Assembly: GCF_030538595.1 (NCBI RefSeq)
Contig: NZ_JAUNTS010000004.1
Location: 1 to 64,000, forward strand
From: Kocuria sp.
GTDB lineage: Bacteria > Actinomycetota > Actinomycetes > Actinomycetales > Micrococcaceae
Reading direction: 5' to 3'
DNA length: 64,000 bases
A program made the translations under genes and the position numbers. Positions 18,020 through 26,104 of this stretch are shown in pieces (the stretch's first letter is position 1; every line of letters starts with the position of its first letter). The notes beneath the pieces were generated by a model. That model was not told where the DNA came from. It worked only from the letters and a program-made list of their open reading frames with translations, and ran no database searches.

Positions 18020-18856
18020 TCAGACGTCGTAGGAATCACGCAATGCTGCGTCAATTTCCTGGGTGCTAGTGAAATTGGCAATCACTTTTACGGGAATACC
18101 CACATCACCTAATGTGCGAGCGATCTCACCGGAGGTCAGGATTAGATCAGCATCTTTGGACTTGCCTTTGGCGGAGATGGTGTCTGTGGCCTCCACGGAG
18201 AGATAGGGGCTCCACCCCCACTCATCCAAGACTTTCTCCAAGGTGTTCTTCAAGAACAAGCTGGTGCCCAGCCCGTTGCCGCAAACCGTCAGGATGTGGT
18301 TCTTGGTCTTCTGGGAACTGGCTTGCGCCGCAGTGGAGTCGGCGTTGGACAGCGACGGCGCGCCTCCGGCGTCGTCGTTGGTGTTGCGAGGGGCTGCTGC
18401 TTCAACCGAAGCCGCACGCAGAATGGCGTGGAAGTTCTCCGGTGTTGCGGCATCATCCAGCTCTTGGCGGGTGTCTGGATCGCTCAGCAGGGTTGCGAGT
18501 TGCCGCATGCCCTGTAGGTGTGCAGAGGCATCCGGTGCAGCCAATGCGGCGAGCAACGTGACAGGGTCATTACTTGGGTGCCCAAAGCTCACTGGTTCAC
18601 GCAGTCGAACCCAAGACATCCCCGTGTGGTGCACATTGCCCTGGGCACGAGCGTGCGGAAAGGCGAACCCTGGGGCAATCACGATGTAGGGCCCGTGCTG
18701 CTCCACGTTGTGCACCATGGCCTGGGTATAGGAGTCATTGCTGACCCCGGTGGCAACCAGTAGATCACCCGCAGCTTGGATGGCTTGCTGCCAACTGTTG
18801 GCGGAAACGTCCAGGCGGATGGACTCAGAGTTCGAGAGTTCATGGAGGGCTGCCAT
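18020..18856 (-). CDS. PTS IIA-IIB fusion, ascorbate type
   Basis: Cytosolic phosphocarrier fusion of 278 residues. The IIA domain (1-150) has phospho-His68 in APGFAFPHAR; the IIB domain (~190-278) has the phospho-Cys in TVCGNGLGTS. A Ser/Ala/Asp linker joins them. In Enterobacteria the two are separate (UlaC and UlaB). The ATG at 18856 is chosen because the two paralogous IIA proteins start at exactly this point (MxxLHEL); a GTG seven codons upstream is possible. It is followed by ulaA and preceded by a second IIA, giving a IIA, IIA-IIB, IIC order. Confidence 0.88.
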   Translation of the reverse strand: MAALHELSNSESIRLDVSANSWQQAIQAAGDLLVATGVSNDSYTQAMVHNVEQHGPYIVIAPGFAFPHARAQGNVHHTGMSWVRLREPVSFGHPSNDPVTLLAALAAPDASAHLQGMRQLATLLSDPDTRQELDDAATPENFHAILRAASVEAAAPRNTNDDAGGAPSLSNADSTAAQASSQKTKNHILTVCGNGLGTSLFLKNTLEKVLDEWGWSPYLSVEATDTISAKGKSKDADLILTSGEIARTLGDVGIPVKVIANFTSTQEIDAALRDSYDV

Positions 18857-18995
18857 AGAAGAACCGTAGGCGTTCACGGGGTGTGCAACGATGAGTTGCC
18901 GTGGTTGTTACGCGCATTCCCCGTGGCGATGCTGTTGCCTTGGGCTGAGGGACGCTGTGCTCCGTTCAATCGTCCGAGGGAACCACGATCGGGGC

Positions 18996-19439
18996 TCACC
19001 TCAACACAGCCAGAAATTCCTCCGGTGTGCCCACTGTGTCCAAGGCAGCGCGCTTCTGGGGGTCTTCCAACAGGGTTGCCAGTTGCCGCGTGGCCATGAT
19101 GTGCGCCGAACTGTTCTTGGCAGCCAGAGCAGCCACCAGTGTCACGGGGTCGTTGGAGTCGTGGCCAAAGGCGACCGGCTCAGCAAGGCGCGCCCAGGCC
19201 ATGCCGGTGCGGTGAACGTCGTTGTTGGCGCGGGCATGGGCGAACGCAATACCTGGGGCAATCACGATGTAGGGCCCGTGCTGCTCCACGTTGCCAATCA
19301 TGGACTCGGTGTAGGAATCCTTGCTGACTCCCGCAGCCACCAAAAGGTCGCCGGCTGCCTGCATGGCTTGGCGCCAGTCACCGGCTTGGGCGTCTAATCG
19401 AATGGAGTCAGGGGTTGCCAGCTCGTGCAGTGTCACCAT
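18996..19439 (-). CDS. PTS IIA protein, stand-alone paralogue
   Basis: 147-residue IIA of the mannitol/fructose/ascorbate class with phospho-His68 in APGIAFAHAR. It aligns to the IIA half of the neighbouring fusion without gaps over the first 70 residues, so it arose by duplication. It could be an alternative phosphodonor for the same IIB or serve a IIB elsewhere. It precedes the fusion gene on the same strand with a gap of 139 bases and starts right after the broken isomerase relic. Confidence 0.85.
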   Translation of the reverse strand: MVTLHELATPDSIRLDAQAGDWRQAMQAAGDLLVAAGVSKDSYTESMIGNVEQHGPYIVIAPGIAFAHARANNDVHRTGMAWARLAEPVAFGHDSNDPVTLVAALAAKNSSAHIMATRQLATLLEDPQKRAALDTVGTPEEFLAVLR

Positions 19440-19448
19440 GAGCTAAGC

Positions 19449-19969
19449 CTACGGAGTGCGGTGATCCAGGGGGAGTGTTTGTGGCCACTGGTGCGGGGTG
19501 TACCCGATGTTCAAATCCACGTGGTGCATTTCGACTTCACGCAGGCGGTGCGCGGGACAGCCACGCACCGGGTAAGAATCCTGTGCCATCAGTTCAGCGT
19601 ACGGCCATCGTCTGGCCACACACCGATGCAAGACAGTTACAAGATGATCTTGTGATCGGCGAAGGTCTGCGGCAAGCTCGGCAGCCGAGCGACTCGCGCC
19701 CGCCTCGATCTCCGAACAGCGCTGTTCGGAACCGCCAGGGTAGCGAGCGACATCGTCGTTCCTGAGCACCCCTTCCAACCGACGAGTGTGACCGTCAGCG
19801 TTTCGAGCTACGTGGGTGATCACGTGGGCTCGTGACCAACCAGGAAGAATACTGGGGCGGTTACGTCGTCGTCGCTCAAGGCATCGGCAGCGAGCATGAA
19901 GCGCGCCTGGGATGCCAGACATAGCCTGGTAGCCTGGTCTGGGTGAGCTTCAAGGTCAAGGGACTCCAT
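19449..19969 (-). pseudogene. Frameshifted, truncated mycothiol-dependent maleylpyruvate isomerase-like gene
   Basis: The DinB-like MDMPI N-terminal domain is split over two frames. From ATG 19969 one frame encodes MESLDLEAHPDQATRL through DALSDDDVTAP; after the CCCC (minus strand) at 19854-19857 the next frame continues SILPGWSRAHVITHVARNADG and later REVEMHHVDLNIGYTPHQWP. A one-base change in this C-run explains it, either a true frameshift or a sequencing error. The 3' end stops soon after the metal-binding HHVD and lacks the rest of the family. It is squeezed between the IIA and transketolase genes. If functional it would act with mycothiol, an actinobacterial thiol. Confidence 0.72.
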
Positions 19970-20029
19970 GAGTGAACGTTACCTATGACTTGGTATGAGT
20001 GGGCCTCTTGGGTTGGGCGAGGAGCGAAA

Positions 20030-20920
20030 CTATTGAGCCAGGAAGCGCTGAAGTCGATTCCGGATGCCATCAGTATCCAACCCGTGAGCTCTTCTATGTT
20101 CTGCCGCACTGCCATAGCGGCGTAGTTCTTGGTGCTGGGTGCCGATTGACAAGAGTCGATGGGGGTGAGTGTTGAGGGTCTGCGCCACCGCATGGGCGGA
20201 GGTACCCTCCAACCAGGGCTCCACGACTATAACCTCTTGGGTTCCGAGAGCGAGCTGACCCAAAGTATCAGTGTCCAGGGGATGGACTTGGTTGGCGTAC
20301 AAGACCGTTGGGCCAAGATCGTCAGATGCCGCCAGCACCTCATCAAGGATGGGGCCGAGTGCAAGTACCACGGGCCCGTCTCCCCGGCGGATGATCTGGA
20401 GCTTTGTCGAGACGGTATGGGCGATCGAATTAGTGTGGGCCTCCACCCTCACGTAGTGAAGCCCCTTCTGAGCGATCGCATGTTTGATGACGGCATCAAC
20501 TTCCTCTGTAGTGCCGGGGGCATGAATGGTGACATCGGGTAGGGAGCTGAGAATTGCCACATCCCCCGGAGACTGGTGCGTGCGTCCGGCTGAAGACATG
20601 TCAAAGGACCCACCCGAGCCAACCAAGACACCTCCCACACCTTGGTGCAGGAAATCCAGTTTGATCTGCTCAAATGCTCGTTCCACCAGAAAAGGACTAA
20701 AGGTGTGTGCAATAGGGCGCATCCCGGACAGGGCAACTCCAGCGGCAGCGCTCACCAGTAATTGCTCTCTGATTCCTACATTGATGACCCGGTCTGGGTG
20801 GCGCTGTCGAGCCTCATCCAAGTATTGACCAGAGATTTCCGCGTAGAGGGCCACTACATCGTGTTCCTGCTCAACGAACTCTGAAACGGTCGAAGTGAAC
20901 TGTTGTCGAGTGTCCATCAT
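20030..20920 (-). CDS. Transketolase, C-terminal subunit
   Basis: Second half of a two-subunit transketolase: pyrimidine-binding (Pyr) domain and C-terminal domain, 296 residues. Seen: NVGIREQLLVSAAAGVALSGMRP, with the catalytic Glu that contacts TPP, then FDMSSAGRTHQSPGDVAILSS. It transfers two-carbon ketol units in the pentose phosphate pathway together with the upstream N-terminal subunit. GGAGG precedes ATG 20920, which overlaps the stop of the partner. The split format is common in sugar-PTS loci of Gram-positives and fits the neighbouring Ula-type PTS. Confidence 0.9.
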   Translation of the reverse strand: MMDTRQQFTSTVSEFVEQEHDVVALYAEISGQYLDEARQRHPDRVINVGIREQLLVSAAAGVALSGMRPIAHTFSPFLVERAFEQIKLDFLHQGVGGVLVGSGGSFDMSSAGRTHQSPGDVAILSSLPDVTIHAPGTTEEVDAVIKHAIAQKGLHYVRVEAHTNSIAHTVSTKLQIIRRGDGPVVLALGPILDEVLAASDDLGPTVLYANQVHPLDTDTLGQLALGTQEVIVVEPWLEGTSAHAVAQTLNTHPHRLLSIGTQHQELRRYGSAAEHRRAHGLDTDGIRNRLQRFLAQ

Positions 20921-21594
20921 TTGTCCTCCACCTGGGCGATTATGGCTGTAGGGATCACCGAATCTTGCGTTGACAACGCAGCTTGGATGCTGTCCTGGTC
21001 ATGCCCATCAACCGTTTGGGTGCGCCACCCATTCACAGCGAAACGGCGCGCCATTTGCCCACGGATGGCGTAGGACGATGAGTGGTTGTCAATTGCAATC
21101 ACCGTGAGGTTGTTCAATCCTGCTGCAGGAGCGAACTCTATGGCTTCGGAATTCGAGCCTTCGTCTAGTTCAGCGTCACCGACCAGGACGAAGACTCGCG
21201 CCGATGACCCTTGGGCCTTTAGACCCAAAGCCGTTCCGACAGCCAAAGGAAGACCGTGTCCCAGGGAGCCAGATGCGATCTCGACTCCGGGTATTAAGTT
21301 GCGGTCTGGGTGGTGACCCAGCGGAGAGTTGAACTTTCCGAAGGTGTCCAACCAGGCGACCGGGAAGAAACCTCGCTTGGCCAGGACCGCGTAATAGGCC
21401 GCAGGTCCATGCCCTTTGCTGAGGTAGAAGCGATCTCGCTCTGGATCGTTCAACTGGGCGGGTGACACGTTCAGCACATGTTCGTAGAGAACTTCCAGAA
21501 CGTCCAGAGTGGAGGTTGCAGCAGCCGAGTGTTTCTCGTCGCCAGTGAGCCGACTCATCAGTTGATGGGTATTGAGTGTCAGTGATCGAGACAT
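20917..21594 (-). CDS. Transketolase, N-terminal (TPP-binding) subunit
   Basis: First half of the split transketolase, 225 residues, holding the TPP pyrophosphate site: SKGHGPAAYYAVLAKRGF, GSLGHGLPLAVGTALG, and the GDAELDEGSNSEA motif with its metal ligands. The start is set to ATG 21594 (MSRSLTLNTHQL): a longer GTG start at 21621 would lie inside the SoxR box, and there is no ribosome site. A -35 TTGACT (21631-21626) and a -10-like AAGACT or GACTAT place the transcript start at or next to this ATG, so the mRNA is probably leaderless. Divergent soxR starts 48 bases away. Confidence 0.88.
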   Translation of the reverse strand: MSRSLTLNTHQLMSRLTGDEKHSAAATSTLDVLEVLYEHVLNVSPAQLNDPERDRFYLSKGHGPAAYYAVLAKRGFFPVAWLDTFGKFNSPLGHHPDRNLIPGVEIASGSLGHGLPLAVGTALGLKAQGSSARVFVLVGDAELDEGSNSEAIEFAPAAGLNNLTVIAIDNHSSSYAIRGQMARRFAVNGWRTQTVDGHDQDSIQAALSTQDSVIPTAIIAQVEDK

Positions 21595-21610
21595 GAGGAT
21601 AGTCTTCAAG

Positions 21611-21626
21611 TTCAAGTTCACTTGAA
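21611..21626. promoter_or_regulatory. SoxR-type operator between soxR and transketolase
   Basis: TTCAAGT-TC-ACTTGAA is a perfect 7+2+7 dyad, very close to the known SoxR box core. On the minus strand it sits between TTGACT (-35) and a weak -10 about 19-21 bases away, the over-long spacer that MerR/SoxR activators correct. It therefore should activate the transketolase operon and may also act on soxR. Confidence 0.75.
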
Positions 21627-21641
21627 GTCAAGGGAGTAGAG

Positions 21642-22088
21642 ATGGACCTGACGATTGGTCAGCTGGCGCAGCGGTCCGGTGTAGCCACCTCCGCTTTGCG
21701 GTACTACCAGGACTTGGATTTGATTCAGGCACACCGCACGGGCGGTAACCAGCGCCGATTCGCCCAAGCCACTCTGCGCAGAGTGGCGTTCATCCGTGCC
21801 GCGCAGCGGGTGGGTCTGACCTTGGATGAAATCGGAGAAGCGCTAGAGACCTTGCCCAACGGTAGAACTCCCACCAAGTCCGATTGGCATCGGCTGAGCG
21901 CAGCCTGGCGACCCAAACTCGATCAACAAATTCAACGGTTGGAACGGCTACGAGATCGTCTGGACGGTTGTATTGGATGCGGGTGCCTCAGCCTCAAAGC
22001 CTGCGCACTCTATAACCCAGAAGACTCGCTACAGGACAAAGGGGTTGGAGCAGTTCTACTGGAACCAGATTGTGGTCGCGCTGGGTAA
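21642..22088 (+). CDS. soxR: Redox-sensing MerR-family activator SoxR
   Basis: 148-residue MerR protein. The N-terminal winged helix (LTIGQLAQRSGVATSALRYYQDLDLI) binds DNA, the helix around 80-108 dimerises, and Cys110, 113, 115 and 121 form CX2CXCX5C (CIGCGCLSLKAC), the [2Fe-2S] site that defines SoxR. Oxidation or nitrosylation by redox-cycling compounds switches it on. The gene starts at ATG 21642 after AAGGGAGTAG. It is divergent from the split transketolase and shares the operator region with it. No other classical SoxR target (oxidoreductase, MFS pump, monooxygenase) lies next to it. Confidence 0.92.
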   Translation: MDLTIGQLAQRSGVATSALRYYQDLDLIQAHRTGGNQRRFAQATLRRVAFIRAAQRVGLTLDEIGEALETLPNGRTPTKSDWHRLSAAWRPKLDQQIQRLERLRDRLDGCIGCGCLSLKACALYNPEDSLQDKGVGAVLLEPDCGRAG

Positions 22089-22102
22089 GCCTTGAACCGG
22101 TC

Positions 22103-23266
22103 CTATTGTGGAACCGCTGTTTGATCATCCGGTGCTGTAAGTGGTCCCGGGGCGCCGTCGTCGTCGTTCGCGGTGACGACGGCGGGGGTGGGAGCGGGGC
22201 CAGCGTCCCTGGCGGTCCAAATCTTGACGACGGCCCAAGCCACTGCGGTGATCGGTACGGCCAAGATGGCGCCGGCCACCCCGCCCAACAAGGTACCGGC
22301 TGCCACGGCGAGCAGAATCACCAAGCCGTGGAGATGCAAGGTTTTGCCCATGATGAGGGGGTGGAGAATGTAGCCGTCGATGTGGTGAACCACCACCACA
22401 ATGGCCACCACGATCAACGCGGCCACCGGCCCGCTGGCCACCAAAGCCACCAGCGCGGCCAGTGTGCCCGCAAGCAGAGCGCCCACAATCGGGATGAAAG
22501 CCGTGACGAAAATGATCACGGTCAGGGGAATGACAAGAGGTATTTGCAAGATCCACAGCCCCACGCCGATCAGAAGAGCATCCACCGTGGCAATCAAGGC
22601 GATACCGCGGGTGTAACCACCCAGAGTCTTGACGGTTTGCTGCCCGGAGGCGTCGAACTTGTCCTTGGACGGCCCGTGAATCCAGCTGAGGGCAAATGCC
22701 CACATGCCAGGCCCATCTTTGATGAAGAAGAACAGAGCGACGATCATCAGGATGGTGCCGGCAACAACCTCAGAGGCCACGGAGAGACCCGCAATGGCGC
22801 TCTGTTCGGCCTGAGTGCTGGTGAGTGCGGACTGTAGTTGAGACAGCGCCGAATTGACCGTGTTGGCGTCAACGGGAATCGGCAGCGGACCGTCATGAAT
22901 CCAGCTCTGGAGTTGATGCCACCCGGAGGTGGCAGAGGACATGAGGTTGGACCACCCATCCCGGATACCGAACACCACTCCGGTGGTCACGCTTCCCAGC
23001 AGCAGGATCAAGCCCACGAACACCAACAGCGCCGATGCCCACCCGGGCCAGCTGCGGCGCTCCAACCAAGCCACCACGGGGCGGACTGCCGAGGCCAAGA
23101 TCAGGGCAACCAGCAAGGCCATGACCACCACTTTTACGGCCAGCAGCCCGTAAATGAGCAGGGCAACAACGGCCACAAGGACCAAGAGCTGTAAACCCCG
23201 AATGGCAGCTCGCCCCAAGCTGTCCGACCAGGGGCTGGTTTTGGGGGATGACGTGGATGAACTCAC
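22103..23266 (-). CDS. AI-2E family transporter (PerM/YdiK-like)
   Basis: Membrane protein of 387 residues in the AI-2 exporter superfamily, members of which export autoinducer-2 or act as cation/proton antiporters. About seven to eight hydrophobic helices: a paired N-terminal hairpin (~20-65), one at ~75-100, a periplasmic amphipathic stretch, then the conserved ALFFFIKDGPG region, a run of four C-terminal helices with FIPIVGALLAGTLAALVAL and HHIDGYILHPLIMGK. A Thr/Asp-rich tail ends the protein. It is convergent with soxR, 14 bases apart. Which substrate it carries cannot be told. Confidence 0.85.
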   Translation of the reverse strand: MSSSTSSPKTSPWSDSLGRAAIRGLQLLVLVAVVALLIYGLLAVKVVVMALLVALILASAVRPVVAWLERRSWPGWASALLVFVGLILLLGSVTTGVVFGIRDGWSNLMSSATSGWHQLQSWIHDGPLPIPVDANTVNSALSQLQSALTSTQAEQSAIAGLSVASEVVAGTILMIVALFFFIKDGPGMWAFALSWIHGPSKDKFDASGQQTVKTLGGYTRGIALIATVDALLIGVGLWILQIPLVIPLTVIIFVTAFIPIVGALLAGTLAALVALVASGPVAALIVVAIVVVVHHIDGYILHPLIMGKTLHLHGLVILLAVAAGTLLGGVAGAILAVPITAVAWAVVKIWTARDAGPAPTPAVVTANDDDGAPGPLTAPDDQTAVPQ

Positions 23267-23341
23267 GGATCTGAGCCTACGCCGAATTTGCTGGGTGTGG
23301 CCTGCGTGAAACCTGCGTGAGTCAAGAGTGAAATTCAGTGT

Positions 23342-23800
23342 TCACTGTTTTTCAACGCGCCCCAGGATGGCCAAGAACTCCTCAACATCAACGGCAGTTT
23401 GAAGACGGGTTCGCGTGTGGTTGTTGTCCACCACGGCCATCAACTGCCGCATGGCCTGGATGTGTTGGGTGCTGTCCGCTGAAGCCAAGGCGGCAATCAA
23501 GGTCACGGGATCATTGAGTTCATTACCGAATTTAACGGGCTTTTTCAGCCGTACCCATGACATACCGGTGTGCTTGACCAGTCCAGGAGCTTGGGCGTGG
23601 GCAAAGGCAAAGCCGGGTGCAATCACAATGTAGGGCCCGTGCTCATCCACGTTCTTGATCATGGCATCCGTGTAGGCGGGTGATGTCACCCCGGCGTGGG
23701 AGAGCAACTTCCCAGCAGCGCGGATACCGGATCGCCAGTTGCGCGCGCGGACACCCAGTCGGATCGAGTCTGGGGTGACGAGTTCGTGCAGTTGGGCCAT
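23342..23800 (-). CDS. PTS IIA protein, third paralogue
   Basis: 152-residue IIA of the same subgroup as those at 18.0 and 19.0 kb, with phospho-His68 in APGFAFAHAQ and the shared MAQLHELVTPDSIRLGV start. It has no IIB or IIC beside it and lies 4 kb from the Ula-type operon, separated by the transketolase, soxR and AI-2E genes. It may be a regulatory IIA or a spare donor. The ATG at 23800 fits the other two paralogues exactly. Confidence 0.85.
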   Translation of the reverse strand: MAQLHELVTPDSIRLGVRARNWRSGIRAAGKLLSHAGVTSPAYTDAMIKNVDEHGPYIVIAPGFAFAHAQAPGLVKHTGMSWVRLKKPVKFGNELNDPVTLIAALASADSTQHIQAMRQLMAVVDNNHTRTRLQTAVDVEEFLAILGRVEKQ

Positions 23801-23918
23801 GGGTACACATTATGTGAGACCCGGTGGTTTCGGGGGCTTGTCCCGTAAAAGCCCATGCGTCGGCAATGGAACCGGGGTGGCAGCTAGGGTGGGTTCAATC
23901 TTGTCAGGAGGATTTCGC

Positions 23919-24338
23919 ATGTCACCGGCACATCCAGTCACAGGATCGGGCATCAGGTGGCGGGATGTGCCAACGCTAGGCGCACTCACCGCCGGAGTCG
24001 TCACTGGGTTGCTCTTTGCCATGTTCCTGGTCGGTGGCGAATGGCGCGTGACCTACACCTGGGGTTTGGTGCTGCTTCCGGTGCTCGGTGGATTTTTCGT
24101 GGCTGGGCTGATGGCCTCACATGCTTCTTTGAAGCATTGGCTTCCGTTGTGGTTGCTCAACGGTTTCACGGTCCTTGCAGTGGCTGGTTTCAGTATTGGC
24201 ATGGCGGGGATTTTTGCCGTGGGCAATCCCCACCCGCTAGGGCAGGCGAGTGTTTTCTGGATGCTGTTGATGGCAGGTGCACTTGGTGCCCTGGCATGGC
24301 TTTTCGCCTCCCTGTTCCGGGGCGAATCGCCTAGTTAG
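23919..24338 (+). CDS. Small four-helix membrane protein, unknown
   Basis: 139 residues with four hydrophobic segments (about 21-40, 48-67, 76-98, 112-132) and short loops; no recognised family. AGGAGG 7 bases before ATG 23919 decides the start; the frame continues upstream but overlaps the start of the IIA gene. It begins after a short promoter region and is convergent with the SDR gene. It could be an accessory subunit or ion-homeostasis protein, but nothing supports a specific role. Confidence 0.65.
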   Translation: MSPAHPVTGSGIRWRDVPTLGALTAGVVTGLLFAMFLVGGEWRVTYTWGLVLLPVLGGFFVAGLMASHASLKHWLPLWLLNGFTVLAVAGFSIGMAGIFAVGNPHPLGQASVFWMLLMAGALGALAWLFASLFRGESPS

Positions 24339-24384
24339 TTTCCGCCGACCACACTGAACAACGACGGCGGATGCCCGGTTCCCC

Positions 24385-25995
24385 TCAACGTTCCCGTGTC
24401 TGTGAATCTTCGGCAGCTTTGGCCAAGATGTTCTTGGCCATGGTGGGGAAAATGAACGCGTGAAAGGGCAGCACGCCATACCAGTACGCGTGACCGGCCA
24501 AGCCGTCCGGAAAGAAAATCGCGCGCTGGTGGTATCTGGACCCGGTGCCGCAAGGTTCCACGCTGAGCTCAAGCCATGCCTTACCGGGGGCCAGCATCTG
24601 GGCGCGCAATCTCAGCAAGCGCCCGGGTTCAATTTTTTCCACCACCCACCAGTCCACGTGGTCGCCCACGCGCAGACGGGTGCGGCTGAGTCGCCCGCGG
24701 TTGAGCCCGGGACCGTTGGCCAGCTTGTCCATCCACCCGCGCACCAGCCAGCCCAGCTTCCAGGAATACCAGCCGTTCTCCCCACCAATGGATTCGATCA
24801 CCGTCCACACCTGCGCGGGTGTGGCTTCACCTTCGGCTTCACGTTCATCCACGTACACCGTCCGACCCGCCCATTCGGGGTCCGACGGCAGTGGATCGGC
24901 AGCCGCATCCATGGAGATCAGGTCATAGGTGGTGGCCCAGTCGTTCTCCAGATCATCGGCGGCAATCCGTTCCAGGGCCAGTTTGCAGGCGTCCCGATAG
25001 TTGGTCAGCCCGCCCGGCGGTAGCGGAATGAACTGGTCAATGTCGGTTTCGGAAGCCACGGCGTCGTGCCGCAGAGACTGCACCAACGGCATGGCCAGTC
25101 CCAGCGGAATGGGGGTGACCATGCCGATCCAGAAGCCGGACAACCGCGGAGCCGGCAGCGGGGTTGCAAACACCAGCGGCTTGCGGCGCCCCGCCACTTC
25201 CGCATAGCGCTGCATGGCCTGGGCGTAGGTCATCACGTCCCTGGAGCCGACGTCGAACGACCGATTGGTGTCTTGGGGCAGGTCCAGGGCATGGATCAGG
25301 TAGTAGAGCACGTCCCGGATGGCGATTGGCTCAATTCTGTTCTTCACCCAGGAGGGGGCTGGCATCACCGGCAGCCGATCACCCAAATGGCGGATCATTT
25401 CAAACGACGCCGAACCCGATCCGATCACGGTTCCCGCCTGTAACACCACGGCGGGAACTGGATGTTGCAGCAGAACCTCCCCAACTTTCACGCGCGAACG
25501 CATGTGCGTGGAGAGGTCATCGTCCTGGGGATGCAGGCCGGAGACATAAATGATGCGTTTGACCCCGGCCTCGTGAGCCGCCCGCGCGATCACATGGGCC
25601 ATGGCCTCCTCCGTGGCTTCAAAGGAGCCTGAGCTGCCCATGGCATGGACCAGGAAGTACAGGGTGTCCACATTGCGGCAGGCATCCAGCGTTTGACGCA
25701 GATCTTGCAGGTCTGCCTCCACCACGTCCACGGCCTCCGCCCACGGAACGTGGTCCAACTTGCTGGGGTTGCGTACTGCCACGCGGACATCCGCACCAGC
25801 CGCCACAAGGCGCGGTACCAGGCGACCCCCGATGTAGCCGGTTGATCCGGTGACCAGGACCAATCCCTCCGGTGGATGCTGGACAGATTCGACCACCCGG
25901 TCCGGAAACGTGAACTCCAGGGGTTCCAGAGGCTCCGAGTGGCGGGGACCGGAGGGATCGCCGTCGTTTATTTCAAAATCTGAACTAGTCACCAT
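24385..25995 (-). CDS. SDR/NmrA-type NAD(P)-binding protein with DUF2867 domain
   Basis: 536 residues. The N-terminal Rossmann domain has VLVTGSTGYIGGRLVPRLVAAGADVR; the central part is an atypical SDR (NmrA/YesF-like) with FLVHAMGSSGSFEATEEA. The C-terminal ~170 residues are DUF2867, an SRPBCC-like fold (GRLLRLRAQMLAPGKAWLELSVEP). Proteins of this fusion type are of unknown substrate. The ATG at 25995 is chosen because TATACT lies 6 bases before it, which makes a leaderless mRNA likely; two ATGs further upstream lack support. A perfect 58-base palindrome lies just upstream. Confidence 0.8.
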   Translation of the reverse strand: MVTSSDFEINDGDPSGPRHSEPLEPLEFTFPDRVVESVQHPPEGLVLVTGSTGYIGGRLVPRLVAAGADVRVAVRNPSKLDHVPWAEAVDVVEADLQDLRQTLDACRNVDTLYFLVHAMGSSGSFEATEEAMAHVIARAAHEAGVKRIIYVSGLHPQDDDLSTHMRSRVKVGEVLLQHPVPAVVLQAGTVIGSGSASFEMIRHLGDRLPVMPAPSWVKNRIEPIAIRDVLYYLIHALDLPQDTNRSFDVGSRDVMTYAQAMQRYAEVAGRRKPLVFATPLPAPRLSGFWIGMVTPIPLGLAMPLVQSLRHDAVASETDIDQFIPLPPGGLTNYRDACKLALERIAADDLENDWATTYDLISMDAAADPLPSDPEWAGRTVYVDEREAEGEATPAQVWTVIESIGGENGWYSWKLGWLVRGWMDKLANGPGLNRGRLSRTRLRVGDHVDWWVVEKIEPGRLLRLRAQMLAPGKAWLELSVEPCGTGSRYHQRAIFFPDGLAGHAYWYGVLPFHAFIFPTMAKNILAKAAEDSQTRER

Positions 25996-26046
25996 GCGGC
26001 GAGTATAGGAGTGCATGAGGCCGAGCACTACCACCCATCGACAACA

Positions 26047-26104
26047 AGCCGTGCGCAGTTTGATACCTCATCAGCGCTGATGAGGTATCAAACTGCGCAC
26101 GGCT
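26047..26104. repeat. Perfect 58-base palindrome with TCAGCGCTGA centre
   Basis: Two 29-base arms meet with no spacer at 26075/26076. It ends on the last base of the GntR-family stop codon (26104-26106), so it begins directly behind that gene. The centre matches that of the element at 41814-41865. No T-run follows, so a terminator role is inferred only from position. Confidence 0.95.

Noticed and set aside
21595-21621. GTG 21621 as start of the transketolase N subunit
   Set aside because: It lies in the SoxR dyad and adds residues not in homologues.
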